DNA of 55,557 nt from JAGTVG01 sp964389805 (GTDB lineage: Bacteria > Bacteroidota > Bacteroidia > Cytophagales > Cyclobacteriaceae), in assembly GCA_964389805.1 (NCBI GenBank), contig CAYMFU010000240.1, positions 1 to 55,557 on the forward strand. Direction: 5' to 3'. A program made the translations under genes and the position numbers. The notes under the pieces are model-generated. The model worked only from the letters and a program-made list of their open reading frames with translations. It was not told where the DNA came from and did no database searches. Every line of letters begins with the position of its first letter. Position 1 is the stretch's first letter. Positions 36,776 through 45,790 of the stretch are shown here, piece by piece.

Positions 36776-37053
36776 TGGCTAACTTTAATTATACAAAACA
36801 CTTCCTAAATAAAATTGAAGATCTATATTCTGAAACGGAGTACAATCTTCGCTATGAACGCGGACACTTTAAGTCAGGATACTGTGTCCTGAAAAGCCAG
36901 AAAATAGCTATCATCAATAAATATTATTCCCTTGAAGGCAAAATCAATAGTTTGATTGAAATGCTGAAAGAAATAGAGGTGGATGAAGATAAATTGAGCC
37001 CGAAAAACAAGAAACTGTTTCTTGATCTTAGTCAAATAACCGAATTATCTTGA
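36775..37053 (+). CDS. Small hypothetical protein in the kinase operon
   Basis: A 92-residue soluble protein starting on the last base of the receiver's stop codon. It has an N-terminal beta-like part (YNLRYERGHFKSGYCVLKSQKIAIINKYYSLEGK) and a C-terminal helix (INSLIEMLKEIEVDEDKLSPKNKKLFLDL). I recall similar small genes of unknown function in front of metallo-hydrolase genes in other Bacteroidota, but I know no name or role. Confidence 0.8.
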   Translation: MANFNYTKHFLNKIEDLYSETEYNLRYERGHFKSGYCVLKSQKIAIINKYYSLEGKINSLIEMLKEIEVDEDKLSPKNKKLFLDLSQITELS

Positions 37054-37811
37054 TCATAACATTCTTAGGTACGGGTACTTCCCAGGGGGTTCCGGTCATT
37101 GGATGTAATTGTGAAGTATGCACATCCAGTGATCCTGCTGACAACCGGCTACGTAGTTCTGTTCATATACTAGCAAACGAACAGAGTATTGTTATTGATA
37201 CAGGCCCGGATTTCAGGCAGCAAATGCTCAGGGAAGACATCAAAGTATTGGATGCAGTACTTTTCACACACCATCATAAGGATCACGTGGCAGGAATGGA
37301 CGATATAAGAAGTTATAACTTTTTATTAAGAAAAGCGATTCCGGTTTTTGCGAACCATTCAACAAAGGAACAACTGGTCAAGGAATTTGAATATGTTTTT
37401 GAACCAAATGGTTACGGCGGAGGCCCAAAAGTACTAATACATGAGATCAATAGCGCACCTTTTCATTTTGGCAGCCTGGAAATCTCTCCGATTGAGGTCT
37501 TCCATGATAAATTGCTGGTCTTTGGATACAAAATCGGAGATTTTACTTATATCACCGACGCAAATTATATAAGCGATAAAGAATGTGAAAAAATCTATGG
37601 CTCAAGGATCCTGATATTAAATGCACTTCAAAAAAAACCACATCCATCACATTTCACTCTGGAAGAGGCCCTGGAACAGATCGAAAAAATCAATCCTGAT
37701 GAAGCATACCTCACGCATATTAGTCATAAGATGGGACTTCATAGTAAAGTATCAAGGGTATTACCCAGCAATGTGCATCTCGCTTATGACGGATTAAAAT
37801 TGAAGATATAA
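37050..37811 (+). CDS. Metallo-beta-lactamase fold hydrolase, PhnP-like
   Basis: A 253-residue MBL-fold protein. It begins with ITFLGTGTSQGVPVIGCNCEVC, typical of PhnP-like phosphodiesterases, followed by the metal motif THHHKDH (HxHxDH), a GPDFR strand, the later Asp in YITDANY and a final His in LTHISHKMG. Members act on cyclic or linear phosphodiesters; the substrate here is unknown. The start is a TTG that overlaps the previous stop (TTGA), and no in-frame ATG would keep the first strand. Confidence 0.88.
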   Translation: MIITFLGTGTSQGVPVIGCNCEVCTSSDPADNRLRSSVHILANEQSIVIDTGPDFRQQMLREDIKVLDAVLFTHHHKDHVAGMDDIRSYNFLLRKAIPVFANHSTKEQLVKEFEYVFEPNGYGGGPKVLIHEINSAPFHFGSLEISPIEVFHDKLLVFGYKIGDFTYITDANYISDKECEKIYGSRILILNALQKKPHPSHFTLEEALEQIEKINPDEAYLTHISHKMGLHSKVSRVLPSNVHLAYDGLKLKI

Positions 37812-37813
37812 CC

Positions 37814-39370
37814 GTGCATAATAATTATTTTTTCTTAAGAAAACTTGTTGAAAAACTGGAAGTACGATTGATTGGATCCTCGGTTGAAGCATGTTTCTCT
37901 CAGAATAAAGATGAGCTGGTTTTGGCTTTTAAGCAAGGAACTGTTGAGTTCTGGTTAAAGGCAGACTTAAAATATCAGTTTTCCTGCCTGAGTTTTCCGA
38001 CAGATTTTTCAAGAGCACGCAAGAACAGCATTGATCTTTTCCCGGAAATTATAGGCAGGGTGGTTACTGAGATTCATCAGTATCAACACGAAAGAGCATT
38101 TTCTATATTTCTCGATCATGAAGTAATGTTGCTTTTCAAATTATTCGGAAATTTTTCTAATGTTATTTTATACAAAGATGCTCGATGTATAAATATATTT
38201 AAACATAATGCCGGAGATGAAGATAAAATTAGAATCAAGGATTTAGACCGTTCTTTAGGGATAGTTGAAGAAAGTAAATCGCTCACTATAGAAAATCTGA
38301 GAAAGGAAATCCCATCATTCGATAAGAACATCCTGGCCTATCTTGAGTTAAAAGGATTTAAGAATTCCAATGACATCCAGACTAACAAGGATATGGTCTC
38401 TGATATCCTGGCCCTTGTAAACAATCCACTATATTATATTTATCCGGAAGGAGATACCTTAAAATTTAGTCTTTTGCCGGGGAAAAAAGATGCCACGCAT
38501 TTTACTGATCCTATAGAAGCACTCAACTATTTTTATCTCGAATATCATAAAAAATACTGGTTAAATAAAGAGAAAGCAGGATTAGTCAGGACACTCAAAA
38601 ACCTGTTAAAAAAGTCGAATAACTATATCAAAAAGTCAAAAGAAAAACTTGAGAATTTGAAAACGGGTGGAAACTATAAACAATATGGGGACATAATCAT
38701 GGCGAATCTTCATGCAATCAGGCTAGATATGGATCTGGTTGAATTATTTGATTTTTATAATGGTCAGAACATTCACATTAAAATGAAGACTAATTTGAGC
38801 CCTCAGAAAAATGCAGAAAATTATTATAGAAAGGCCAAGAATCAGAAAATCGAGATCAATACCCTTGAAAAAAATATAGAATCCAGGATAAAGCAAGTTC
38901 AGCAATTGACAGAATTCCTGGAGATCATAGAAAGCCACAATGATCTGAAACAGTTAAAGATATATGCATCTAAGAATGGCCTGATAAAGAAAAAAAATGA
39001 GCCTACTACAGACAAACCGTTGTTCAAAATTTATGAACATATGGGATTTCAGATACTTGTAGGAAGAAATGCCAGGAACAATGATGAACTTACATTTAAA
39101 TACGGATATAAAGAAGATCTATGGCTACATGCTAAAGATGTAAAAGGATCGCATGTCCTGATAAAATATCGGCCAGGAAAGAATTTCCCCAGGCCGGTCA
39201 TTCAAATTGCCGCTCAACTGGCTGCTTACAATTCTTCCAACAAGAATTCTGAAACTTGTCCGGTGATCTTCACATCAAAAAAATACGTTCGAAAAGCAAA
39301 AGGAATGCCTGCTGGAGCAGTATTTCTGGATAAGGAGGAAATCATATTCGTAAGGCCCAGCGATTATTAA
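37814..39370 (+). CDS. NFACT-family protein (RqcH/Rqc2-like)
   Basis: A 518-residue protein with the NFACT layout: NFACT-N domain (about 1-180), helix-hairpin-helix-like middle, long coiled coil (about 255-375, KAGLVRTLKNLLKKSNNYIKK) and a C-terminal NFACT-R (DUF814) RNA-binding domain from about 405 (ILVGRNARNNDELTFKYGYKEDLWLHAKDVKGSHVLIK). RqcH proteins bind stalled 50S subunits and add C-terminal alanine tails for degradation. It starts with GTG two bases after the MBL gene, and is the last gene of the kinase-led run. The N-terminal DR motif used by active tailing enzymes is not evident, so tailing activity is uncertain. Confidence 0.85.
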   Translation: MHNNYFFLRKLVEKLEVRLIGSSVEACFSQNKDELVLAFKQGTVEFWLKADLKYQFSCLSFPTDFSRARKNSIDLFPEIIGRVVTEIHQYQHERAFSIFLDHEVMLLFKLFGNFSNVILYKDARCINIFKHNAGDEDKIRIKDLDRSLGIVEESKSLTIENLRKEIPSFDKNILAYLELKGFKNSNDIQTNKDMVSDILALVNNPLYYIYPEGDTLKFSLLPGKKDATHFTDPIEALNYFYLEYHKKYWLNKEKAGLVRTLKNLLKKSNNYIKKSKEKLENLKTGGNYKQYGDIIMANLHAIRLDMDLVELFDFYNGQNIHIKMKTNLSPQKNAENYYRKAKNQKIEINTLEKNIESRIKQVQQLTEFLEIIESHNDLKQLKIYASKNGLIKKKNEPTTDKPLFKIYEHMGFQILVGRNARNNDELTFKYGYKEDLWLHAKDVKGSHVLIKYRPGKNFPRPVIQIAAQLAAYNSSNKNSETCPVIFTSKKYVRKAKGMPAGAVFLDKEEIIFVRPSDY

Positions 39371-39469
39371 GTTTTTGCAGGAGGGTTTGATATCCCTGAT
39401 ATTTCATTTTTCCATATAATTAATTATGGGGCTTTATTTATACTAGGATGTATTGATCAAGAAAATGAT

Positions 39470-40915
39470 CTATACTACATTAATTCGAACTGAATTATTT
39501 CGTGTTCTGCTAATTACAGGAATCGTACTGGTCGTTACATATATGTCACCTGGTTTTAATACTTTCCGATCCACCAGGATTCTCTGTATATCATTCACTG
39601 CATCATCGGTCGATTCAAACTTCTCGTAAAAGATAACTTTTACACCCCAAATAAGGGCCAGTTGGGTCATGAGCTTCCTATTCCCTGTAAATATATAAAT
39701 CTGTGCACGGGGTCTTTGACGAGCAATACTAAAGGCAGTATAGCCGGAACCTGTAATTCCTGTAATTACCTTCGCATTTGTTTCATTAGCCAGCTTACAG
39801 GCTGAAGCCAAGACCCGGTCAAACAAGTATCCTTCCGAGTACCTATCTCCTTCAAAATTTTTGTTAAAAATAAATTTCACACCTTTTTCAACCGATTCAA
39901 TGATCCTGGACATGCTTCTAACGGCAAGGGATGGATATTCACCAGCTGCAGTCTCCACGCTAAGCATCACTGCATCAGCACCATCCATAATGGCATTTGC
40001 AACATCACTTGATTCGGCCCGGGTCGGCCTTGGATTAAAAGCCATGCTTTCCAGCATCTGTGTTGCAACAATCACTGGCTTACCGGCTTCGTTACTTTTC
40101 TTTACTAACATTTTCTGGATCATTGGGACCTGTTCCATCGGGATCTCCACGCCAAGGTCACCACGGGCCACCATTAAAGCATGTGAGGCATCAATGATCC
40201 CATCAATATTTTCCACCGCTTCGGGTTTTTCAATTTTGGCAATAATCCTGGTAAATTTTCCACTATTTTCAATTATCTTCCGTAATTCAATGATATCCTC
40301 AGCCTTCCTCACAAAAGAAAGTGCTACCCAGTCAACATCATGCTCCAGGCAGAATTCAAGGTCACTTTTATCTTTCTCGGTTAGAGAAGGGAGTGAAACC
40401 CGGGTATTGGGGAGGTTAATTCCCTTTTTCGATTTTAGTAACCCACCGTATAGAACCTGGCCATAAACTACCTTCCGGCCCTTTCCTATTACCCGAATAC
40501 CAATATTCCCATCATCAATTAATATAATATCACCCTTAATAACATCTGAAGGCAAGGACTGATATGTTGTTGAGATAATATCCTGGGTACCTATAATATC
40601 GTTGGTAGTAATAGTTATCTTTTGGCCTACTTTCAGGTGTACCGAGCCATTCTCAATTACGCCGATCCGTATTTTCGGCCCCTGGAGGTCGGCCAGAATC
40701 GCTACTGGCATTTGTAATTCCTGGTTGATGGAACGAATGATATTCATTAGTCTCAGGTTCTCTTCCTTAGAACCATGCGAGAAATTCAACCTGAAAACAT
40801 TTGCACCAGCATTTATAAGTGACTGTATCTTAGACTTGGTATTGCTGGCGGGACCTAAGGTGGCTACAATTTTCGTTCTGTTAAAAGACTTTTTCATTCT
40901 TTCTATTTTTTTCAT
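39470..40915 (-). CDS. pyk: Pyruvate kinase
   Basis: A 481-residue glycolytic enzyme of normal length. It shows TKIVATLGPASN, FRLNFSHGS, ADLQGPKIRIG, LPSLTEKDKSDL, the active-site lysine segment IAKIEKPEAVENID, MVARGDLGVEIP and MDGADAVMLSVETAAGEYP. The C-terminal domain is complete. The true start may be the Met six codons later (ATG at 40897), which gives the more usual MKKSFNRTKIVATLG. It is convergent with the NFACT gene and lies downstream of the IPExxxVDY gene. Confidence 0.97.
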   Translation of the reverse strand: MKKIERMKKSFNRTKIVATLGPASNTKSKIQSLINAGANVFRLNFSHGSKEENLRLMNIIRSINQELQMPVAILADLQGPKIRIGVIENGSVHLKVGQKITITTNDIIGTQDIISTTYQSLPSDVIKGDIILIDDGNIGIRVIGKGRKVVYGQVLYGGLLKSKKGINLPNTRVSLPSLTEKDKSDLEFCLEHDVDWVALSFVRKAEDIIELRKIIENSGKFTRIIAKIEKPEAVENIDGIIDASHALMVARGDLGVEIPMEQVPMIQKMLVKKSNEAGKPVIVATQMLESMAFNPRPTRAESSDVANAIMDGADAVMLSVETAAGEYPSLAVRSMSRIIESVEKGVKFIFNKNFEGDRYSEGYLFDRVLASACKLANETNAKVITGITGSGYTAFSIARQRPRAQIYIFTGNRKLMTQLALIWGVKVIFYEKFESTDDAVNDIQRILVDRKVLKPGDIYVTTSTIPVISRTRNNSVRINVV

Positions 40916-41046
40916 TGGTTCATTGACAGATTACAATATCTCAAAACGAGAACTATAATTTAAATGCGAATATAATAATGATCTCCCCTCAATTAATATT
41001 TATCAATGTATTTGCTGATCCAGATTGTAAAATATCCGGTAGTGTG

Positions 41047-41475
41047 TCAAAATATCAGGTTCTCCTTAGATTTCAGTTTTTCGATATCGAGTTCGACAAT
41101 ATATTGCACCTCTTTAATCTTTTGAATTTCCCTGAACAATTCCTGATCGCTAAGATCGCCTATTCTTCCATTCTTCATGATCAGATAATCAAATTTATTA
41201 AGCTCCGGGATCAAATAAGACATTTTATTTGATTTCCTTTCTTCTGATTTATTCTTCAATATCCTTAGTTGGGCGTGTTCCGTTTCATGCAAATAGTTAG
41301 AGATTACAAGATTTTCATCATTCAGAAAGGATATTTTTATATCTTCTTCCTTTTTAAGGTGCAATCCCATATGCTTATTAATTAACCATGCCAGCCGATA
41401 ATCTTTCGATAATGAAATAATTCCATACAAAATAAAATCATATTCATATTCGATTATAAGCTTGTTTTTAGCCAT
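41047..41475 (-). CDS. IPExxxVDY-type family protein
   Basis: A 142-residue soluble protein. The family's naming motif appears as LIPELNKFDYLIMK (about 86-99), with Phe in place of Val. The rest is typical: an N-terminal EYEYDFILYGIISLSKDYRLAWLIN and a C-terminal ELFREIQKIKEVQYIVELDIEKLKS. The family is specific to Bacteroidota and has no known function. In many of these genomes it sits next to acpP and pyk, as here. It runs divergently from acpP with 150 bases between, and is followed by pyk on the same strand. Confidence 0.85.
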   Translation of the reverse strand: MAKNKLIIEYEYDFILYGIISLSKDYRLAWLINKHMGLHLKKEEDIKISFLNDENLVISNYLHETEHAQLRILKNKSEERKSNKMSYLIPELNKFDYLIMKNGRIGDLSDQELFREIQKIKEVQYIVELDIEKLKSKENLIF

Positions 41476-41563
41476 AGAGATGCATTTTCATTACAAAAAT
41501 TGAATTTATTTCATTTGTAATTCGAATCCTACAAATTTGACAAAATGATAAGATTAAAAAAAA

Positions 41564-41602
41564 TTGTTTGACATTATTGGTATAAATATCTTTCTTTGCA
41601 GT
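41564..41602 (+). promoter_or_regulatory. Candidate promoter of the acpP operon
   Basis: TTG at 41564-41566, 20 bases, then TATCTTTC (41587-41594) resembles the Bacteroidota TTG / TAnnTTTG pattern with one mismatch in the -7 box. Transcription would start near 41602, leaving about 24 bases before the acpP ATG. The spacing is one base longer than ideal. Confidence 0.4.
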
Positions 41603-41625
41603 GTCAAAATTAAAAAGCATCTAAA

Positions 41626-41865
41626 ATGTCTGAAATTTCACAAAAAGTAAAAAGTATTATTGTCGATAAATTAGGGGTTGAAGAATCAGAGGTAACTCCT
41701 GAAGCAAGTTTCACTAACGATCTTGGAGCCGACTCTTTGGATACCGTAGAGTTGATCATGGAGTTTGAAAAAGAATTTGGAATATCGATCCCTGATGACC
41801 AGGCAGAAAATATCTCTACTGTAGGTCAGGCCATTTCATACCTAGAAGAAAACGTTAAGAGCTAA
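41626..41865 (+). CDS. acpP: Acyl carrier protein
   Basis: A 79-residue acidic helical carrier. The phosphopantetheine attachment serine is Ser37 in GADSLDTVELIM. It carries growing acyl chains in type II fatty acid synthesis. It starts a tight plus-strand series: fabF follows after 26 bases, then rnc, nadE and lgt. acpP-fabF-rnc is a widely conserved order in bacteria. Confidence 0.98.
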   Translation: MSEISQKVKSIIVDKLGVEESEVTPEASFTNDLGADSLDTVELIMEFEKEFGISIPDDQAENISTVGQAISYLEENVKS

Positions 41866-41891
41866 TATTAGTTTAACACGAAAGTTATCTC

Positions 41892-43142
41892 ATGAATCTT
41901 AAAAAAGTAGTCGTAACCGGAATCGGTGCGTTAACTCCTATAGGAAAGAATGCCAATGAATTTTGGCAAGGACTATCAAATGGTGTTAGCGGTGCTGCTG
42001 ATATTACAAGATTCGACACTACCCACTTCCGGACTAAATTTGCCTGTGAGGTTAAGAATTATGATCCATTTGATCATTTCGACAGGAAAGAGGCCCGGAA
42101 GATGGATTTCTTTACTCAATATGCACTGATTGCTGCTGGTGAAGCAGTAGAAAACAGTGGATTGGATGTAGGCTTAATCAATCTTGATCGGGCAGGAATC
42201 ATCTGGGCAGCTGGAATTGGAGGATTAAAAACCATCAGTGATGAAATAATAAGCTATGCTGATAACGATCGCATTCCCCGCTTCAGTCCGTTTCTCATTC
42301 CAAAATTAATACCGGACATCAGTGCAGGGCACTTATCTATAATTCATGGATTCAGAGGGCCTAACTATGCAACAGTTTCGGCATGTGCCTCAGCTACCAA
42401 TGCCTTGATTGATGCTTTTCACCTGATCAAACTGGGAAAAGCAGATGTCATAATTTCCGGGGGATCGGAAGCAGCCATAACTGAAGTTGGTGTTGGTGGT
42501 TTCAGCTCCATGAAAGCTTTGTCCGAAAGGAATGATTCACCCAAAACAGCTTCCCGACCATTCGATAAGGACCGGGATGGTTTTGTAATGGGAGAAGGAG
42601 CTGGCGCTTTGATTCTTGAGGAATATGAACATGCAAAGGCAAGAGGTGCCAGGATCTATTGCGAAATAATTGGAGCAGGTTTATCTGCCGATGCTCACCA
42701 TATCACTGCACCTCACCCGGATGGATTAGGCGCAAAACTGGTGATGAAAAATGCCCTTGAGGACGCAGAAATTGCTCCTGAGGAAATGGACTATGTTAAC
42801 GTTCATGGAACTTCCACCCCTTTGGGAGACATTAGTGAGGTACTGGCAATAAAAGAAGTTTTTGGAGAACACGCTTATAATTTGAATATAGGTGCTACGA
42901 AATCCATGACTGGCCATCTTCTGGGTGCAGCAGGCGGTGTGGAAGCAATAGCTTGTATACTTGCCATGCAAAATAATCTTGTTCCTCCTACAATAAATCA
43001 CTTCACCGACGACAATAATTTGGATAATAACCTTAATTTTACATTTAATAAGGCGCAATCAAGAGAGATAAACATAGCCTTAAGTAATACATTTGGGTTT
43101 GGGGGACATAACACCTCCGTGATTTTTAGGAAAATAGTATAA
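41892..43142 (+). CDS. fabF: 3-oxoacyl-[acyl-carrier-protein] synthase II
   Basis: A 416-residue elongating ketoacyl-ACP synthase. The catalytic triad is visible: Cys165 in VSACASATN, a His in VNVHGTSTPLGD near 308, and a His in KSMTGHLLGAAGG near 344. It condenses malonyl-ACP with acyl-ACP. Length and start (MNLKKVVVTGIGALTPIG) are standard. The rnc gene begins two bases after the stop. Confidence 0.98.
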   Translation: MNLKKVVVTGIGALTPIGKNANEFWQGLSNGVSGAADITRFDTTHFRTKFACEVKNYDPFDHFDRKEARKMDFFTQYALIAAGEAVENSGLDVGLINLDRAGIIWAAGIGGLKTISDEIISYADNDRIPRFSPFLIPKLIPDISAGHLSIIHGFRGPNYATVSACASATNALIDAFHLIKLGKADVIISGGSEAAITEVGVGGFSSMKALSERNDSPKTASRPFDKDRDGFVMGEGAGALILEEYEHAKARGARIYCEIIGAGLSADAHHITAPHPDGLGAKLVMKNALEDAEIAPEEMDYVNVHGTSTPLGDISEVLAIKEVFGEHAYNLNIGATKSMTGHLLGAAGGVEAIACILAMQNNLVPPTINHFTDDNNLDNNLNFTFNKAQSREINIALSNTFGFGGHNTSVIFRKIV

Positions 43143-43144
43143 AT

Positions 43145-43888
43145 GTGCACTTATTGTGGGCAAGATTATTTCAGTTTTTTAAACCAGTATCCAGGGAAGA
43201 CAAAGAGCTAGCTAGATCAATTAATCATACCCTGGGGATAAAACCCGTTAATATTTCATTATACCATCTTGCTGCCCAGCATAGTTCCGTGGCAAAAGAA
43301 AATATTGGGGGATCCAAAGATTCCAATGAAAGGCTTGAGTATCTTGGGGATGCCATATTAAGCGCTATCGTAGCAGATTATCTATTTAAAAAATATCCTT
43401 ATAAGGACGAAGGATTTTTAACTGAGATCCGTTCCCGAATTGTAAATCGTGAATCCCTGAACCAACTTGGCAAAAAGCTGGGATTAGACAAAGTTGTTGC
43501 CTATAACGATACCCGGAGGCATGCACAAGCGTATAAATCAATCCTTGGAGATACGCTGGAGGCATTCATTGGGGCCGTGTACCTTGATAGGGGATATTGG
43601 AAATGTAGATATTTTGTTATGAATACCTTGCTTTTTCCTCACCTCGATATTGATAAAATTATCTCAATAAATCCTAACTTTAAAAGTAAAGTCATTGAAT
43701 GGGCGCATAGAAATGCAAAAGTAATTCGTTTTGATATCCTGAAGGTGATTGAAAACAAACATTATAAAGAATTTATTGCCCAGGTATTTATTGATGAAAA
43801 AGCTTATGGAAAGGGTACCGCTTTTAATAAGAAAAGAGCGGAACAGGAAGCGGCCGAAAAAACATGCAAGATGTTAAATATCAACTAA
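43145..43888 (+). CDS. rnc: Ribonuclease III
   Basis: A 247-residue double-stranded RNA endonuclease. The RNase III signature appears as ERLEYLGDAILSAIVADYLF (about 62-81), with the second acidic cluster in LGDTLEAFIGAVYLDRG. The C-terminal double-stranded RNA-binding domain occupies about 178-245 and ends GTAFNKKRAEQEAAEKTCKML. The start is a GTG; the ATG overlapping it is in another frame. The family's usual second catalytic region is intact, so it should be active in rRNA and mRNA processing. Confidence 0.96.
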   Translation: MHLLWARLFQFFKPVSREDKELARSINHTLGIKPVNISLYHLAAQHSSVAKENIGGSKDSNERLEYLGDAILSAIVADYLFKKYPYKDEGFLTEIRSRIVNRESLNQLGKKLGLDKVVAYNDTRRHAQAYKSILGDTLEAFIGAVYLDRGYWKCRYFVMNTLLFPHLDIDKIISINPNFKSKVIEWAHRNAKVIRFDILKVIENKHYKEFIAQVFIDEKAYGKGTAFNKKRAEQEAAEKTCKMLNIN

Positions 43889-43898
43889 TAGCAATTTA

Positions 43899-45779
43899 TT
43901 GGATCATATTTTAAAAATAGCTAGTGCCTCTGTAAATCAAATGCCATTGGATTGGGATGTCAATCTAAATCATATAATAAATGCTATTAACGAAGCCAGG
44001 GACCTAAATGCCGATATCCTTTGCTTGCCGGAATTATGTATTACAGGATATGGTTGTGAGGATCTTTTCCTCAGTAACTGGGTTTCTGAACGAGCTATTT
44101 CACTAATACCAGACATTTCGAGGCATTGCAGTAATATAACAGTCCTTGTCGGGCTACCCATCTGGTTGAATAACCATAACTACAATTGTGTTTGCGTTAT
44201 ACAGGATAAAAAATTATTGGGTGTAAATGCAAAACAATTCCTTGCAAATGATGGTGTCCATTATGAACCAAGATGGTTCACTCCCTGGCCTGGTGGCAAA
44301 CAGGATGCATTGAAGATCGATGGCCACGAGGTTCCTTTTGGGGATTTCCAGTTTTATGTCAGGAATGTTTACTGTGGAATTGAGATATGCGAAGACGCAT
44401 GGCGTTCGAACCGTCCGGCATGTAGATTGATGGACAAAGGCGTACAACTTATCTTAAATCCAAGTGCCAGCCATTTTGCAATAGGCAAATCGGTTCGCAG
44501 AAAAAAACTTGTTGAAGACAGCTCCAATACCTTCCACTGTGCATACGTATATGCCAATTTACTGGGGAATGAAGCTGGTCGTATGATTTATGACGGTGAG
44601 TGTTTAATTGCACATGAAGGACGGCTGATTCAACAAAATAGCAGGCTATCCTTTAAAAATGTAAATGTTATTACCGGCGATATCAACTTTACGGATCCAA
44701 AACAATCGCGTGCTGATTTTAATTATGAGAACATCGATCGAAATGAAGAATTTGTAAGGGCTGTATCCCTTGGCTTATTTGATTATATGAGAAAAAGTAG
44801 AAACAGGGGCTTTGTTCTGAGTTTGAGTGGTGGCGCTGATTCTTCTTCCAATGCTGTTTTAGTTGCTGAAATGACAAGAAGAGGGATGAAGGAACTTGGT
44901 GTATCCCATTTTTTAAAGAAATTGGGGCGGACCGATCTTTTAGATAAAATAAAGGATGAGGATGAAAAGGAAATCTGGAAATCTGTAAACAGCAGCATTT
45001 TAACCTGTGTCTATCAATCCACAAAAAACTCATCAAAAGAAACACTGGAAGCTGCCAGGAATCTTTCAGAATTTGTGGGAAGCACCTTCTTTTTCTGGAA
45101 TATCGATGAAGAGGTAAATTCATATACCCTGAAAATTGAAAAAGTAGTGGGTCGAAAACTTAATTGGGATTTAGACGACATCACTTTACAGAATATTCAG
45201 GCAAGGACGCGGTCACCGATAATCTGGATGCTGGCCAATCACTTACATTCTATACTGATCACTACATCGAACCGTAGTGAAGGGGATGTAGGATATGCCA
45301 CTATGGATGGTGATACCAGTGGTAGCCTGGCTCCATTAGCAGGAATAGACAAATATTTCATTTTGAAGTGGTTAAAATGGGCTGAAAAACATTTGGGATA
45401 TTCTGCCTTAAATCATGTTAATAGTCTGGAACCCACTGCAGAACTGCGACCAAGAGAGCAGGATCAATCTGATGAGCACGATTTGATGCCTTACAAGATC
45501 ATGGTGGAAATCGAAAAGCTGGCGGTCTTCAGGCATCTTTCTCCAGACACAGTATATTATCAGTTAAAAAGTAAAAACTTAACAGATAACAAGAATTTAA
45601 GGCTTTATATCATAAAATTTTACCAACTTTGGGCCAGAAATCAATGGAAACGTGAACGGCTAGCACCTGCTTTTCATCTGGATGATTTTAATGTTGACCC
45701 GAGGACCTGGTGCAGGTTTCCGATCCTATCGGGCAGTTATGTTAAGGAACTTGAGGAATTAAATAAGATAGAGGATTAA
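43899..45779 (+). CDS. nadE: Glutamine-dependent NAD+ synthetase
   Basis: A 626-residue two-domain enzyme. The N-terminal nitrilase-fold glutaminase (about 1-265) has the Glu-Lys-Cys triad: Glu in LPELCITGYGCEDLF, Lys in GVNAKQFLANDGVHYEPRW, Cys in YCGIEICEDAW. The C-terminal synthetase domain has the ATP P-loop SLSGGADSSS near 308. It makes NAD+ from nicotinate adenine dinucleotide with ammonia from glutamine. The start is a TTG ten bases after rnc. It is the longer glutaminase-synthetase type, with an insertion in the synthetase domain after the P-loop (about 325-370). Confidence 0.95.
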   Translation: MDHILKIASASVNQMPLDWDVNLNHIINAINEARDLNADILCLPELCITGYGCEDLFLSNWVSERAISLIPDISRHCSNITVLVGLPIWLNNHNYNCVCVIQDKKLLGVNAKQFLANDGVHYEPRWFTPWPGGKQDALKIDGHEVPFGDFQFYVRNVYCGIEICEDAWRSNRPACRLMDKGVQLILNPSASHFAIGKSVRRKKLVEDSSNTFHCAYVYANLLGNEAGRMIYDGECLIAHEGRLIQQNSRLSFKNVNVITGDINFTDPKQSRADFNYENIDRNEEFVRAVSLGLFDYMRKSRNRGFVLSLSGGADSSSNAVLVAEMTRRGMKELGVSHFLKKLGRTDLLDKIKDEDEKEIWKSVNSSILTCVYQSTKNSSKETLEAARNLSEFVGSTFFFWNIDEEVNSYTLKIEKVVGRKLNWDLDDITLQNIQARTRSPIIWMLANHLHSILITTSNRSEGDVGYATMDGDTSGSLAPLAGIDKYFILKWLKWAEKHLGYSALNHVNSLEPTAELRPREQDQSDEHDLMPYKIMVEIEKLAVFRHLSPDTVYYQLKSKNLTDNKNLRLYIIKFYQLWARNQWKRERLAPAFHLDDFNVDPRTWCRFPILSGSYVKELEELNKIED

Positions 45780-45790
45780 AAATTTATTTC

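Noticed and set aside
39456..39471. GATCA/TGATC repeat between the NFACT and pyk genes
   Set aside because: Five-base arms with a weak AT-rich context; it is as likely by chance.
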